From Micrococcales bacterium (lineage in GTDB: Bacteria; Actinomycetota; Actinomycetes; Actinomycetales; Cellulomonadaceae): 11,577 nucleotides of DNA. Under the pieces are notes generated by a model that worked only from the letters and a program-made list of their open reading frames with translations, ran no database searches and had not been told where the DNA came from. The position numbers were made by a program, and so were the translations under genes. The DNA is taken from positions 1-11,577 of the forward strand of contig WRCL01000026.1 of the NCBI GenBank assembly GCA_009783975.1, read 5' to 3'. Shown here in pieces: positions 1 through 5,315 of this stretch. The first letter of the stretch is position 1; the number at the start of each line of letters is the position of its first letter.

Positions 1-362
1 GTGCCGTCCTGCGCCGGCAGATGGTCGGCGGCCAGCCGCTGGCCAGCGCCGCGGTGCTCGTCTCGGGGTCGCTGCGGATGGACCGGGTGACCCGGCAGGT
101 CGTGCTCGACGGCACCGAGCTCGTGCTCACCCCACGTGCTGCGGCGTTGCTCGACCACCTTATGGCGCACCCCGGTGAGGTGTACAGCCGTGAACGGCTG
201 CTCAGCGCGTTGTGGGGGTACGCCGTGCCCGCCTCGGACCGGGCTGTGGACCAACGCGTCTCGGAGCTGCGGCGCGTCATGGGCGAGAGCGCTGCGGCGC
301 ACTACATCGAGACGGTCCCCGGTGTGGGGTACCGGTTCTGCGCGAAGGTGGTGCGCGGATGA
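1..362 (+). CDS. OmpR/PhoB-family response regulator, C-terminal part (5' end outside window)
   Basis: This is the DNA-binding output domain of a two-component response regulator that would act on promoters in the cytoplasm. The frame is open from the window edge (first full codon at 3) and begins with AVLRRQ, which resembles the linker between receiver and effector domains, so the receiver domain lies upstream. The visible part is a complete winged-helix (Trans_reg_C) domain: the early strand FGS-like segment SGSLRMD, LTPRAAALLDHLMAHPGEVYSRERLL as the first helices, RAVDQRVSELRRVMG as the recognition helix, and the terminal hairpin YIETVPGVGYRF. These are hallmark positions of the family. 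The stop overlaps the start of the histidine kinase gene by 4 nt (ATGA), so the two are translationally coupled and probably form a cognate pair. The signal and target genes are not evident. An ATG at 21 exists but would delete the linker and is unlikely to be the true start. Confidence 0.93.
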   Translation, partial: AVLRRQMVGGQPLASAAVLVSGSLRMDRVTRQVVLDGTELVLTPRAAALLDHLMAHPGEVYSRERLLSALWGYAVPASDRAVDQRVSELRRVMGESAAAHYIETVPGVGYRFCAKVVRG

Positions 363-1363
363 CCAGGTGGCCTGGTCAGGCGAAGATCGCGTCGCGCTGG
401 TGGCCGTTGGCGGCGGCTCCGGCAGTCGTCGGCCTCGCGCTGGGCGCCGCACACCCGTGGAGCTCTGGGACCCTCGTCAGCGTCCGGGTCGAGGTCGTCC
501 TGGGCACTGTGGGGGTGCTCGTGTCGGTCGCGGCAGCGGGTCTGCTCATCGTGTGGGACGTCGTGCGGGCCCGCGACGCGGTCGCCACAGCCGAGGCGGT
601 CACGCAGGCGGTGGCCCAGGCGCGTGAGCAGTGGGGCGCCGAGGCCCAAGAGGAGCACCGCACGTTCTTGTCCAGGCTCGACCACGAGCTGAAGAACCCG
701 ATGATGGCGATCCGCACCTCGGTGGGGGTGCTGCACGGCGACGGGGTCGACAACGCCGCGGTCGCGGTGATCGACAGCCAGTCGGCCCGGATCGCCACGT
801 TGGTGACCGACCTGCGCAAGCTCGCCGACCTGGAGACCGCACCGATCGAGGTCGCCCCGGTGGCCGTCGCCGCGCTCATCGACGACGTCGTCATGGTCGC
901 CCGTGACGAGCTGCTCGCCAACCCCGCCCGCGGTGACCGCACGATCGAGGTGCAGCTGCCCACGGTGCCGTGGCGTGTGGCCGACGTCGCCGGGGACGTG
1001 GACCTGCTGTTCTTGGCCTTGTACAACCTCGTGCACAACTCGGTGAAGTACTCCCCGCCGGGGGCGTCGATCGTCGTGCGCGCGATGGAAGACCACGGCG
1101 GGGTGCTCGTCGAGGTCGCTGACACCGGCCAGGGCATCCCCGAGGACGAGCTCGGGCAGGTCTGGCAAGAGCTGCGCCGTGGGTCCAACGCCCGTGAGCT
1201 GCCCGGGTCGGGGCTGGGCCTGCCGATGGTCCGCACGATCATCAAACGTCACCAGGGACGGCTGCAGCTGTCCTCACGTGTGGGGGCGGGCACCTCAGCG
1301 CAGCTGTGGCTGCCTTTCGCGCAGCCCGGAGCGGTCCCGTCGTGGAGCACCGGCCCGCGCTGA
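359..1363 (+). CDS. Sensor histidine kinase, two membrane segments
   Basis: This 334-aa membrane kinase should autophosphorylate on a His and pass the phosphate to the regulator encoded just upstream. The ATG at 359 overlaps the regulator stop by 4 nt and is the natural start; longer upstream reading is only the regulator gene in another frame. Two hydrophobic segments (about residues 14-32 and 45-67) are separated by only about a dozen residues, so there is almost no extracellular sensor domain. A helical linker follows, then the dimerisation H-box LSRLDHELKNP with phospho-acceptor His109. The HATPase_c domain has an N-box NLVHNSVKYSPP (223-234), a G1 box DTGQG (255-259) and a G2 box GSGLGL (283-288). 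All key catalytic residues are present, so the enzyme looks active. With so short a loop it may sense the membrane itself or depend on a partner protein. The stimulus is unknown. Confidence 0.93.
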   Translation: MTRWPGQAKIASRWWPLAAAPAVVGLALGAAHPWSSGTLVSVRVEVVLGTVGVLVSVAAAGLLIVWDVVRARDAVATAEAVTQAVAQAREQWGAEAQEEHRTFLSRLDHELKNPMMAIRTSVGVLHGDGVDNAAVAVIDSQSARIATLVTDLRKLADLETAPIEVAPVAVAALIDDVVMVARDELLANPARGDRTIEVQLPTVPWRVADVAGDVDLLFLALYNLVHNSVKYSPPGASIVVRAMEDHGGVLVEVADTGQGIPEDELGQVWQELRRGSNARELPGSGLGLPMVRTIIKRHQGRLQLSSRVGAGTSAQLWLPFAQPGAVPSWSTGPR

Positions 1364-1498
1364 GCCCACCTCGCCCCAGCGCTGGCGCACACGTCGGCGA
1401 CGCCTCTGGCGTCCCTGCCATCGCGCTCGTGGCCCCAGCGACGGCGCGCCACCGCATCTGCGACGGTGACGTCCGCGACGGCAAGAATCCGTGGACGC

Positions 1499-1520
1499 CC
1501 ACTCTCACGAGTGGTTCTTT
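1499..1520 (+). terminator. Weak terminator-like hairpin after the histidine kinase gene
   Basis: CCACTC (1499-1504) pairs with GAGTGG (1509-1514) around a TCAC loop, followed by TTCTTT. The stem is only 6 bp and the T tract is interrupted, so this is at best a weak intrinsic terminator for the two-component operon. It lies 136 nt beyond the kinase stop. Confidence 0.3.
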
Positions 1521-1541
1521 GGCCCTTTTGGGTGAGGGGAT

Positions 1542-1582
1542 GTTTCAGGCTGAAACACATTTTTCAGGCTGAAACATATGTG
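1542..1582. promoter_or_regulatory. Tandem palindromic elements upstream of the lipoprotein gene (candidate operators)
   Basis: GTTTCAGGCTGAAAC (1542-1556) is a perfect 15-nt palindrome around a central G. It recurs as TTTCAGGCTGAAAC (1562-1575), 19 bp further on, which would place the two copies on nearly the same DNA face. The second copy runs directly into ACATATGT (1574-1581), itself a palindrome. The same combination is found at 2211-2232 upstream of the DUF4870 gene. Dyad symmetry, helical spacing and reuse upstream of two genes are typical of binding sites for a dimeric regulator. I do not recognise the motif as the site of a known factor. Confidence 0.6.
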
Positions 1583-1665
1583 TCAGGATCCGAACACCAA
1601 AAATGCTCTTGGGGCCGTTGGCGGGTGTTAGCGTCGTCGCCGTGGGACGAGAGCCGTCCTGCACA

Positions 1666-1686
1666 GGTCTGGGACCAGTCCAGACC
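1666..1686 (+). promoter_or_regulatory. Hairpin in the probable 5' leader of the lipoprotein gene
   Basis: GGTCTGG (1666-1672) and CCAGACC (1680-1686) form a perfect 7-bp stem with a 7-nt loop, ending 9 nt before the Shine-Dalgarno sequence AGGAG. If the transcript starts upstream, as the operator position suggests, this stem would lie in the leader and could affect mRNA stability or initiation. No riboswitch class is recognised. Confidence 0.3.
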
Positions 1687-1695
1687 GCCATCTCT

Positions 1696-1700
1696 AGGAG
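1696..1700 (+). promoter_or_regulatory. Shine-Dalgarno AGGAG fixing the GTG start at 1709
   Basis: AGGAG lies 8 nt upstream of GTG 1709. It selects this start over the in-frame ATG at 1466, and the resulting protein begins exactly with a lipoprotein signal peptide. Confidence 0.8.
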
Positions 1701-1708
1701 ATAGGTCC

Positions 1709-2107
1709 GTGAAGTCAATCCGTACCACCACCATCGCCCTCGCTGGCACCGTCCTTCTCAGCTTCGGTGTGCTCGCCGGGTGCTCGAGCAGCTCAGATGA
1801 CAAGGCTGACGACAAGGGCGACCAGACCGAAGAGACGCAGGGCGCCGACGACGGCAAGTCCGACGACAAGGCCGGCGGCGGCTCGCAGGCGTTCTGCACC
1901 CCGGACCCGGCCACGATCGACCCGACCGACCCCAACGCCAGCCTGCAGTTCTACAAGGACTGGGCAGCCACCGCACCTGCTGATGTCAAGGACTCCTTCG
2001 ACATCATCATCGCCGCCTTGGATGGCGACATGTCAGCCATGGGCAGCCAGGACTACATGGACGCGGTGACGAAGATCGGCGAGAAGGTCGCCGAGGTCTG
2101 CCGCTGA
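1709..2107 (+). CDS. Small secreted lipoprotein, function unknown
   Basis: This 132-aa protein is exported and probably anchored in the outer leaflet of the cytoplasmic membrane. It begins MKSIRTTT, continues with a hydrophobic core (about residues 9-21), and has the lipobox LAGC with Cys25 as the predicted lipidation site. A disordered linker of Ser, Asp and Lys repeats (about 26-58) follows. The remaining compact domain (about 60-132) starts with AFCTPDP and ends with EVCR; Cys63 and Cys131 bracket it and could form a disulfide. I recognise no named domain beyond the signal sequence. The gene stands alone: a regulatory region with palindromic elements precedes it and a strong intrinsic terminator follows. 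The GTG start is supported by AGGAG 8 nt upstream. Lipoprotein assignment is secure; function is unknown. Confidence 0.88.
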   Translation: MKSIRTTTIALAGTVLLSFGVLAGCSSSSDDKADDKGDQTEETQGADDGKSDDKAGGGSQAFCTPDPATIDPTDPNASLQFYKDWAATAPADVKDSFDIIIAALDGDMSAMGSQDYMDAVTKIGEKVAEVCR

Positions 2108-2152
2108 TCGTGGTGCCACCGGGTCTTTGACCCGCCGCTAGGACGCGCCACG

Positions 2153-2197
2153 GACCGTCCGGGCCCTGGAGACCCCAAGGGTCCGGACGGTCTTTTT
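2153..2197 (+). terminator. Strong intrinsic terminator after the lipoprotein gene
   Basis: ACCGTCCGGGCCCT (2154-2167) pairs with AGGGTCCGGACGGT (2178-2191) with one G-T wobble and a 10-nt loop. The flanking G2153-C2192 extends the stem, and the T tract TTTTT (2193-2197) follows. This is a classic Rho-independent terminator 46 nt beyond the stop codon, separating the lipoprotein gene from the next transcription unit. Confidence 0.9.
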
Positions 2198-2210
2198 CCG
2201 GCCCTTCGGT

Positions 2211-2252
2211 GTTTCAGCCCGAAACATATGTGCCGGACCGTCACACATATGT
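2211..2252. promoter_or_regulatory. Palindromic elements upstream of the DUF4870 gene (same motifs as 1542-1582)
   Basis: GTTTCAGCCCGAAAC (2211-2225) matches the upstream palindrome except at two central positions and is followed by the same ACATATGT box (2224-2231). The 12 nt GAAACATATGTG at 2221-2232 are identical to 1571-1582. A further ACATATGT lies at 2245-2252. Measured from the likely transcription start at 2310, the last box is centred near -61, a position compatible with an activator. The shared elements suggest that the DUF4870 and lipoprotein genes answer to one regulator. Confidence 0.6.
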
Positions 2253-2297
2253 CAGAACTGTTACGACGCAGGGGCTTCCGCAGGCGTCCAGGCGCGC

Positions 2298-2303
2298 TAG
2301 GAT
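2298..2303 (+). promoter_or_regulatory. -10 element TAGGAT of a likely leaderless promoter
   Basis: TAGGAT ends 6 nt before the ATG at 2310, so transcription would begin at or next to the start codon. The AGGA inside the box could alternatively serve as a Shine-Dalgarno sequence 7 nt from the ATG, so leaderless initiation is likely but not certain. No good -35 box is visible, which would be consistent with activation from the upstream palindromes. Confidence 0.55.
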
Positions 2304-2309
2304 CAAGCT

Positions 2310-2654
2310 ATGACAACACAGGACACCACCATCACTGCCGATGAGCGGAAGTGGGGAATGATCTCCCACCTCGTCGCTGCGGTCTTTGCGATCGTCGGGG
2401 CGCTGGTCATCTGGTTCATGCACAAGGACAAGCCTGGCTTCGTCCGTGACCAGGCGACCGAGGCCCTGAACTTCCAGGTGCTCGTCTTCGGTGTCGAGGT
2501 CGTCGCTGTCATCCTCGCAGTGTTCGTCCCGCTGCTCAGCCTGCTCGCGTCGGTCGCGTGGCTGGCCGGCGTGGTCTTCGCGGTCCTCGGCGCCCTGACA
2601 GTGAACAAGGGACAACCGTACGAGTACCCGTTTGGCCTGCGCATCGTGAAGTGA
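2310..2654 (+). CDS. DUF4870 (Tic20-like) membrane protein
   Basis: This is a 114-aa integral membrane protein of the DUF4870 family, whose molecular role is not established. A short hydrophilic N terminus (MTTQDTTITADERKWGMISH) leads into a first membrane segment (about 17-37). The family signature follows: KDKPGFVRDQATEALNFQ (39-56), a charged cytoplasmic loop. Two further membrane segments occupy about 56-78 and 80-97, and the C-terminal GQPYEYPFGLRIVK carries the YxYPxxLRIV ending common in the family. Length and layout are normal, so the gene appears intact. It follows a strong terminator and carries its own promoter elements, and is probably monocistronic. The perfect hairpin at 2770-2805 may end its transcript. 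Family assignment is firm from the conserved loop; biological function is unknown. Confidence 0.93.
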   Translation: MTTQDTTITADERKWGMISHLVAAVFAIVGALVIWFMHKDKPGFVRDQATEALNFQVLVFGVEVVAVILAVFVPLLSLLASVAWLAGVVFAVLGALTVNKGQPYEYPFGLRIVK

Positions 2655-2981
2655 CACCGTTGTTGGCGCCGTGTCCGGTCAATACTGGCGCCGCCAGGTC
2701 CACGGGATCAGGCCCCCGTGCGACAGGCGGGTTCGTTCCGGCGGTGGCACAGCACGAAGTGCTGGGAGCCCTGGGGCTCTGGGTCTGCGGACCCAGAGCC
2801 CCAGGTGCGGTCCACGGGTCCAGCTTGGGCCCGAGAACTGACGAGAACGGCCCCGAACCCCGTCGAATCCTGGTTACCATGGACGCCCGCAGGTCTGCGC
2901 CACCGCAGGAGCCGGCTCCGGTCGCAGGACGATGGGCTGATGGGCAGTCGCTGCTGTGCCTTGGTGAGGAAGAAGTCTGAG
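2655..2981. other. 327-nt intergenic region with a perfect 16-bp hairpin
   Basis: No gene is supported here, although a frame stays open into the FHA gene from 2718. That extension would encode a Trp/Arg/Pro-rich peptide with no family character and would put the hairpin at 2770-2805 inside the coding sequence. The ten bases GGTCCACGGG occur on both sides of the hairpin (2697-2706 and 2809-2818), and TGGCGCCG occurs twice, 22 bp apart (2664-2671 and 2686-2693). TACCAT at 2875-2880 is a possible -10 box for the FHA gene, without a clear -35. Confidence 0.5.
2770..2805. terminator. Perfect 16-bp stem, TGCG loop; probable terminator lacking a T tract
   Basis: CCTGGGGCTCTGGGTC (2770-2785) and its exact complement (2790-2805) enclose a 4-nt loop TGCG. 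Such a stable stem between two genes on the same strand most likely ends transcription of the DUF4870 gene or blocks read-through into the FHA gene. There is no following T run, so it would be the U-tract-less kind described in actinobacteria. Alternatives are an mRNA-stabilising 3' structure or a protein-binding palindrome. Confidence 0.55.
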
Positions 2982-4601
2982 ATGGTCATGACCCTGGTGT
3001 CGCTCTTCGTGGCGGCAGGGGTGTACGCCTGGACCGGCGTCACCCTGGGCCGGGTCTTCGCTACGCTCGGCGCCGCACCGGCCAAGGCATGGTTCCCTAT
3101 CATCAGCCAGGTCCAGATGCTCACCTTCGCCAAGCGTCCAGGCCGGCAGGTGTTCTTGTTCCTCGTCCCGGTCTACGGCCTGGTGCTCACCTACCGGGTG
3201 CTGCAAGAGATGACGCAGATGCTCGGCCGTCCCGAGAAGCTCGCCCTCATCGGTGTGTTCTTGCTGCCGGTGTGGGCCGGTGCCGTCACCGGGGGCGCGA
3301 CGGTGAAGAACGTCGCCTCCGACGGCAAGGTCCGCTCGCACCGCGGTGTCGACTCGCTGTTTGGTTCGTCGTCGGCACCAGCAGGTTCGGGTGTGCCGAC
3401 CACCCCCCTGGAGGCTGACGTCCCTCCGGTCGTGCCCAAGCCCGCGGCTCAAGCCCAGGTCCCAGCTCGGCCCGTCGTCCCGGTCCAGGCTCCGGTTCCC
3501 GTCCAGGTTCCTGCTCAGGCTGCAGCTCAGGTCCAACCTCCGGTCCCGGTCCAGCCTCAACCGCCGGCTCCAGTCCAGCCCGTCGTTGCGGTTCCGGTCC
3601 AGGCCCCACTCCAGCCTGTGGTCCAGGCCCGACCGCCTGTTCCTGCTCAGCCTGGGGTCCTGGTCCAGCCCGCGGTTCCAGCTCGGCCCGTCGTCGCTGT
3701 TCAGGCTCCGGTTCCCGTCCAGGTTCCATCCCAGCCCCACCTCCCCGTCCCGGTTCAGCCTGGGGTCCTGGTCCAGCCCGCGGTTCCAGTTCAGCCTGTT
3801 GTGGCCGCTCAGCCTGTTGCACCTGCGCAGCCTGTGGCACCTGCCCAGCCTGTGGCTCCCGCTCAGCCTGCCCAGCCGATGGTGGTCGACCAGCCCACCG
3901 TGGCCGCGCACCCGTTGTCTCTTCCTCACCGGCCCGAGCTGTTGCTTCCGCCAGTCGTCCAGGATTCGCGGTGGGGCGGCCCAGCCGCAGGTGCGGGCAC
4001 TGCCGCAGCACCACCGCCGGTCCCGGTGCCCACCGACACCCCGTCAGCGCCGCGGCGGTCCGCGGTGCCCCCACCACTGACGCCGCTCGCCGCCGAACCT
4101 GTCGCACCGGTCGCCGTCGCGCCTGCCGTCCCCGCTGAGCCCGTTGCACCAGCCGGGCCTGTCGCGCCCGCCGCACCAGAGGCTGTCGTGGCACCCACGC
4201 CCTTGCACCCTGTGGCGGACATGGTGGACCACACCGTGGTCATCAACCGGTCGTCGCCGCACCGGTGGACGCTGGTGCTCGACGATGGCCGCAGCTTCGA
4301 CATGTGGGCGTCGTCGGTCGTCGTCGGACGCGAACCGACAGCCACAGAAACAGGGGTGCAGATGCTCGCGATCCCAGACGACACACGGACGATCTCGAAG
4401 ATGCACGCCCGTTTTGACCTGGTCGACGGTGTGTGGAAGGTCACCGACCTGGGTTCGACGAACGGGATCGTCGTCACCGGCGCCGACGGGCGCACGTTCT
4501 CGGTCCGCCCACGGGGCACGAGCGTCGTCGGCAACGGGCTCAAGCTCGGTTCGGTCGCGATGCGGTTGGCCCCCGGGCAGCCGTTGGCGCGGAGCGCATG
4601 A
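2982..4601 (+). CDS. Membrane-anchored FHA-domain protein with Pro/Val/Gln-rich linker
   Basis: This 539-aa protein should bind phosphothreonine-containing partners at the membrane. Residues 1-110 hold about three hydrophobic segments (roughly 3-20, 56-71, 86-104) with motifs such as AWFPIISQ and GRQVFLFLVPVYGLVL that resemble DUF5684-type membrane regions. Residues about 146-420 form a disordered linker built of variations on PVQPxVPVQ and QPVAPA. The FHA domain spans about 429-530: GRE at 449-451, SKMH at 472-475 (usual consensus SRxH) and LGSTNG ending at 495, so the phosphothreonine pocket looks intact. The start is ATG 2982, preceded by GAGGAAGAAG (2966-2975); in-frame ATG 2988 is an alternative. 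The kinase and ligand are unknown; no Ser/Thr kinase lies in the window. The next gene overlaps the stop, so the two are probably co-expressed. FHA is certain; the DUF5684 likeness is moderate. Confidence 0.88.
   Translation: MVMTLVSLFVAAGVYAWTGVTLGRVFATLGAAPAKAWFPIISQVQMLTFAKRPGRQVFLFLVPVYGLVLTYRVLQEMTQMLGRPEKLALIGVFLLPVWAGAVTGGATVKNVASDGKVRSHRGVDSLFGSSSAPAGSGVPTTPLEADVPPVVPKPAAQAQVPARPVVPVQAPVPVQVPAQAAAQVQPPVPVQPQPPAPVQPVVAVPVQAPLQPVVQARPPVPAQPGVLVQPAVPARPVVAVQAPVPVQVPSQPHLPVPVQPGVLVQPAVPVQPVVAAQPVAPAQPVAPAQPVAPAQPAQPMVVDQPTVAAHPLSLPHRPELLLPPVVQDSRWGGPAAGAGTAAAPPPVPVPTDTPSAPRRSAVPPPLTPLAAEPVAPVAVAPAVPAEPVAPAGPVAPAAPEAVVAPTPLHPVADMVDHTVVINRSSPHRWTLVLDDGRSFDMWASSVVVGREPTATETGVQMLAIPDDTRTISKMHARFDLVDGVWKVTDLGSTNGIVVTGADGRTFSVRPRGTSVVGNGLKLGSVAMRLAPGQPLARSA
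3462..3727 (+). repeat. In-frame 50-bp duplication inside the FHA linker
   Basis: The segment 3462-3511 (beginning CCAGCTCGGCCCGTCGTC) recurs at 3678-3727 with only a few differences, at an offset of exactly 216 nt (72 codons). Near-identity at the DNA level, rather than only the protein level, indicates recent duplication or recombination within the coding sequence that kept the frame. Confidence 0.8.
3647..3789 (+). repeat. In-frame 35-bp duplication inside the FHA linker
   Basis: The segment beginning TCAGCCTGGGGTCCTGG at 3647-3681 is repeated exactly at 3755-3789, an offset of 108 nt or 36 codons. That is half the 72-codon offset of the other linker repeat, so the linker appears to have grown by unequal crossing-over in units of about 36 codons. 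Confidence 0.8.
3810..3863 (+). repeat. Three tandem 18-bp units encoding QPVAPA
   Basis: CAGCCTGTTGCACCTGCG and two close variants follow each other at 3810-3827, 3828-3845 and 3846-3863, all in frame, giving QPVAPA three times. This is a minisatellite-like stretch where linker length could vary between strains. Confidence 0.85.
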
Positions 4602-5182
4602 TGGGCCGCGGGGGGCAGGTCAACAGTGACCGCAGCGCTCTGGCTGCTGGGCTTGTGGCGCGCGGCGAGTTCGTCTTCGTCAACTGTCTTGTCGTCGACG
4701 GCAGGACCTATAGGTACGGCTGGGACGAGAACTGCTTGGTCGTCGGCCCCGAGCTGGACGTCGCCAGCGGGGAATACGGGATCGCCGGTTTCCACGAGCT
4801 CGAACGTGTCAACGCGGGTTCGACCTGCTATTCATGCGGGTCGACGTTTGCCCACGGTGCGTCAGGATACTTCTTCAAAGCCGTCGGGCCGCGGCTCGTG
4901 TGGTTGCTCGTGTGCACGAGCTCGGGAGCGTTCAGCACCGTGCGCCAGCGCCGCGACGGGATCGAGTTCGTCTCACGACGAGGAGCGCGCTGGGTGCTCC
5001 CGGCTGAAGACGTCACCGCGGTGTTTGTCGAGCCTCCCGAACCCTCTTCTGGGCCCCGACCTGCGTCGCCGCCCTCGCGGGGTGTCCAGCGCCAGCCGGT
5101 GGCTCCCGAGGTGCGGCGGTCGGTGCCAGAGGGCCGGCGGTCGGTTCGTCCTATCACACGTTCTGGATCCCTTGGGGTGTGA
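4598..5182 (+). CDS. Hypothetical protein with CxxC motif, coupled to the FHA gene
   Basis: I do not recognise this 194-aa protein. ATG 4598 overlaps the FHA stop codon by 4 nt (ATGA); the adjacent in-frame ATG 4601 has better spacing (6 nt) from the GGAG at 4591-4594 and is equally possible. The N-terminal two thirds look folded and contain the segment NCLVV twice (in FVNCLVVDG and DENCLVVGP), a CYSC motif at 77-80 in STCYSCGSTFAH that could be half of a zinc or redox site, and a hydrophobic strand LVWLLVCTSSG. The C-terminal 60 residues (from about PPEPSSGPRP) are Pro/Arg/Ser-rich and likely disordered. There is no signal peptide or membrane segment. Tight coupling suggests it works with, or is recruited by, the FHA protein. 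Confidence 0.8.
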   Translation: MMGRGGQVNSDRSALAAGLVARGEFVFVNCLVVDGRTYRYGWDENCLVVGPELDVASGEYGIAGFHELERVNAGSTCYSCGSTFAHGASGYFFKAVGPRLVWLLVCTSSGAFSTVRQRRDGIEFVSRRGARWVLPAEDVTAVFVEPPEPSSGPRPASPPSRGVQRQPVAPEVRRSVPEGRRSVRPITRSGSLGV

Positions 5183-5303
5183 ACCACACCAATCCCTGGC
5201 TCGTGGTGGTGTTGCGCGTCGGTGGCGTTGTTGCATGGGTTGTGAGCGGAACTTGCCCCAAAACTCGTGTGCCTGGGTGGCCCGCTGGTGCGACGAAGTG
5301 GTT

Positions 5304-5309
5304 TATCAT
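5304..5309 (+). promoter_or_regulatory. -10 element TATCAT of a likely leaderless promoter for the SWIM gene
   Basis: TATCAT ends 6 nt before the ATG at 5316, and no Shine-Dalgarno sequence precedes that ATG. This arrangement predicts a transcript starting at the start codon itself. It supports ATG 5316 as the true start and shows that the SWIM gene opens its own transcription unit, separate from the FHA pair upstream. No convincing -35 box is seen. Confidence 0.6.
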
Positions 5310-5315
5310 TGTCCA

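Larger units (their letters stand above)
1364..1708. other. 345-nt intergenic region with regulatory content
   Basis: No convincing gene is seen here. Short open frames lack supporting start sites and have compositions typical of chance frames in GC-rich DNA. The region holds a weak terminator-like hairpin (1499-1520), two copies of a TTTCAGGCTGAAA palindrome and an ACATATGT box (1542-1582), a 7-bp hairpin (1666-1686) and a Shine-Dalgarno sequence (1696-1700). The stretch from about 1515 to 1610 is clearly AT-richer than its surroundings, as expected of a promoter/operator region for the lipoprotein gene. Confidence 0.6.

Noticed and set aside
302..1252. Long minus-strand open frame opposite the histidine kinase
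   Set aside because: It is rich in His, Arg, Asp and Gly with no recognisable domain, and lies opposite an unambiguous kinase with complete catalytic motifs.
1542..2252. GTTTCAG...GAAAC elements as transposon ends or attachment sites
   Set aside because: There is no transposase or integrase between them, the copies are each palindromic rather than inverted partners, and they sit at promoter distance from two genes.
2718..2981. An in-frame N-terminal extension of the FHA protein from ATG 2718
   Set aside because: It would encode a Trp/Arg/Pro-rich stretch without family character, span the perfect hairpin at 2770-2805, and lack a ribosome-binding site, while ATG 2982 has GAGGAAGAAG upstream and opens with a membrane segment.
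3462..3863. Repeats suggestive of a CRISPR or other non-coding array
   Set aside because: Units are irregular, all in frame and encode a continuous Pro-rich linker between two recognisable domains of one protein.
2874..3929. Long open frame on the minus strand opposite the FHA linker
   Set aside because: Its product is a low-complexity Arg/Asn/Gly/Leu sequence that mirrors the Pro/Val/Gln codon repeats of the + strand, with no domain or start signal.
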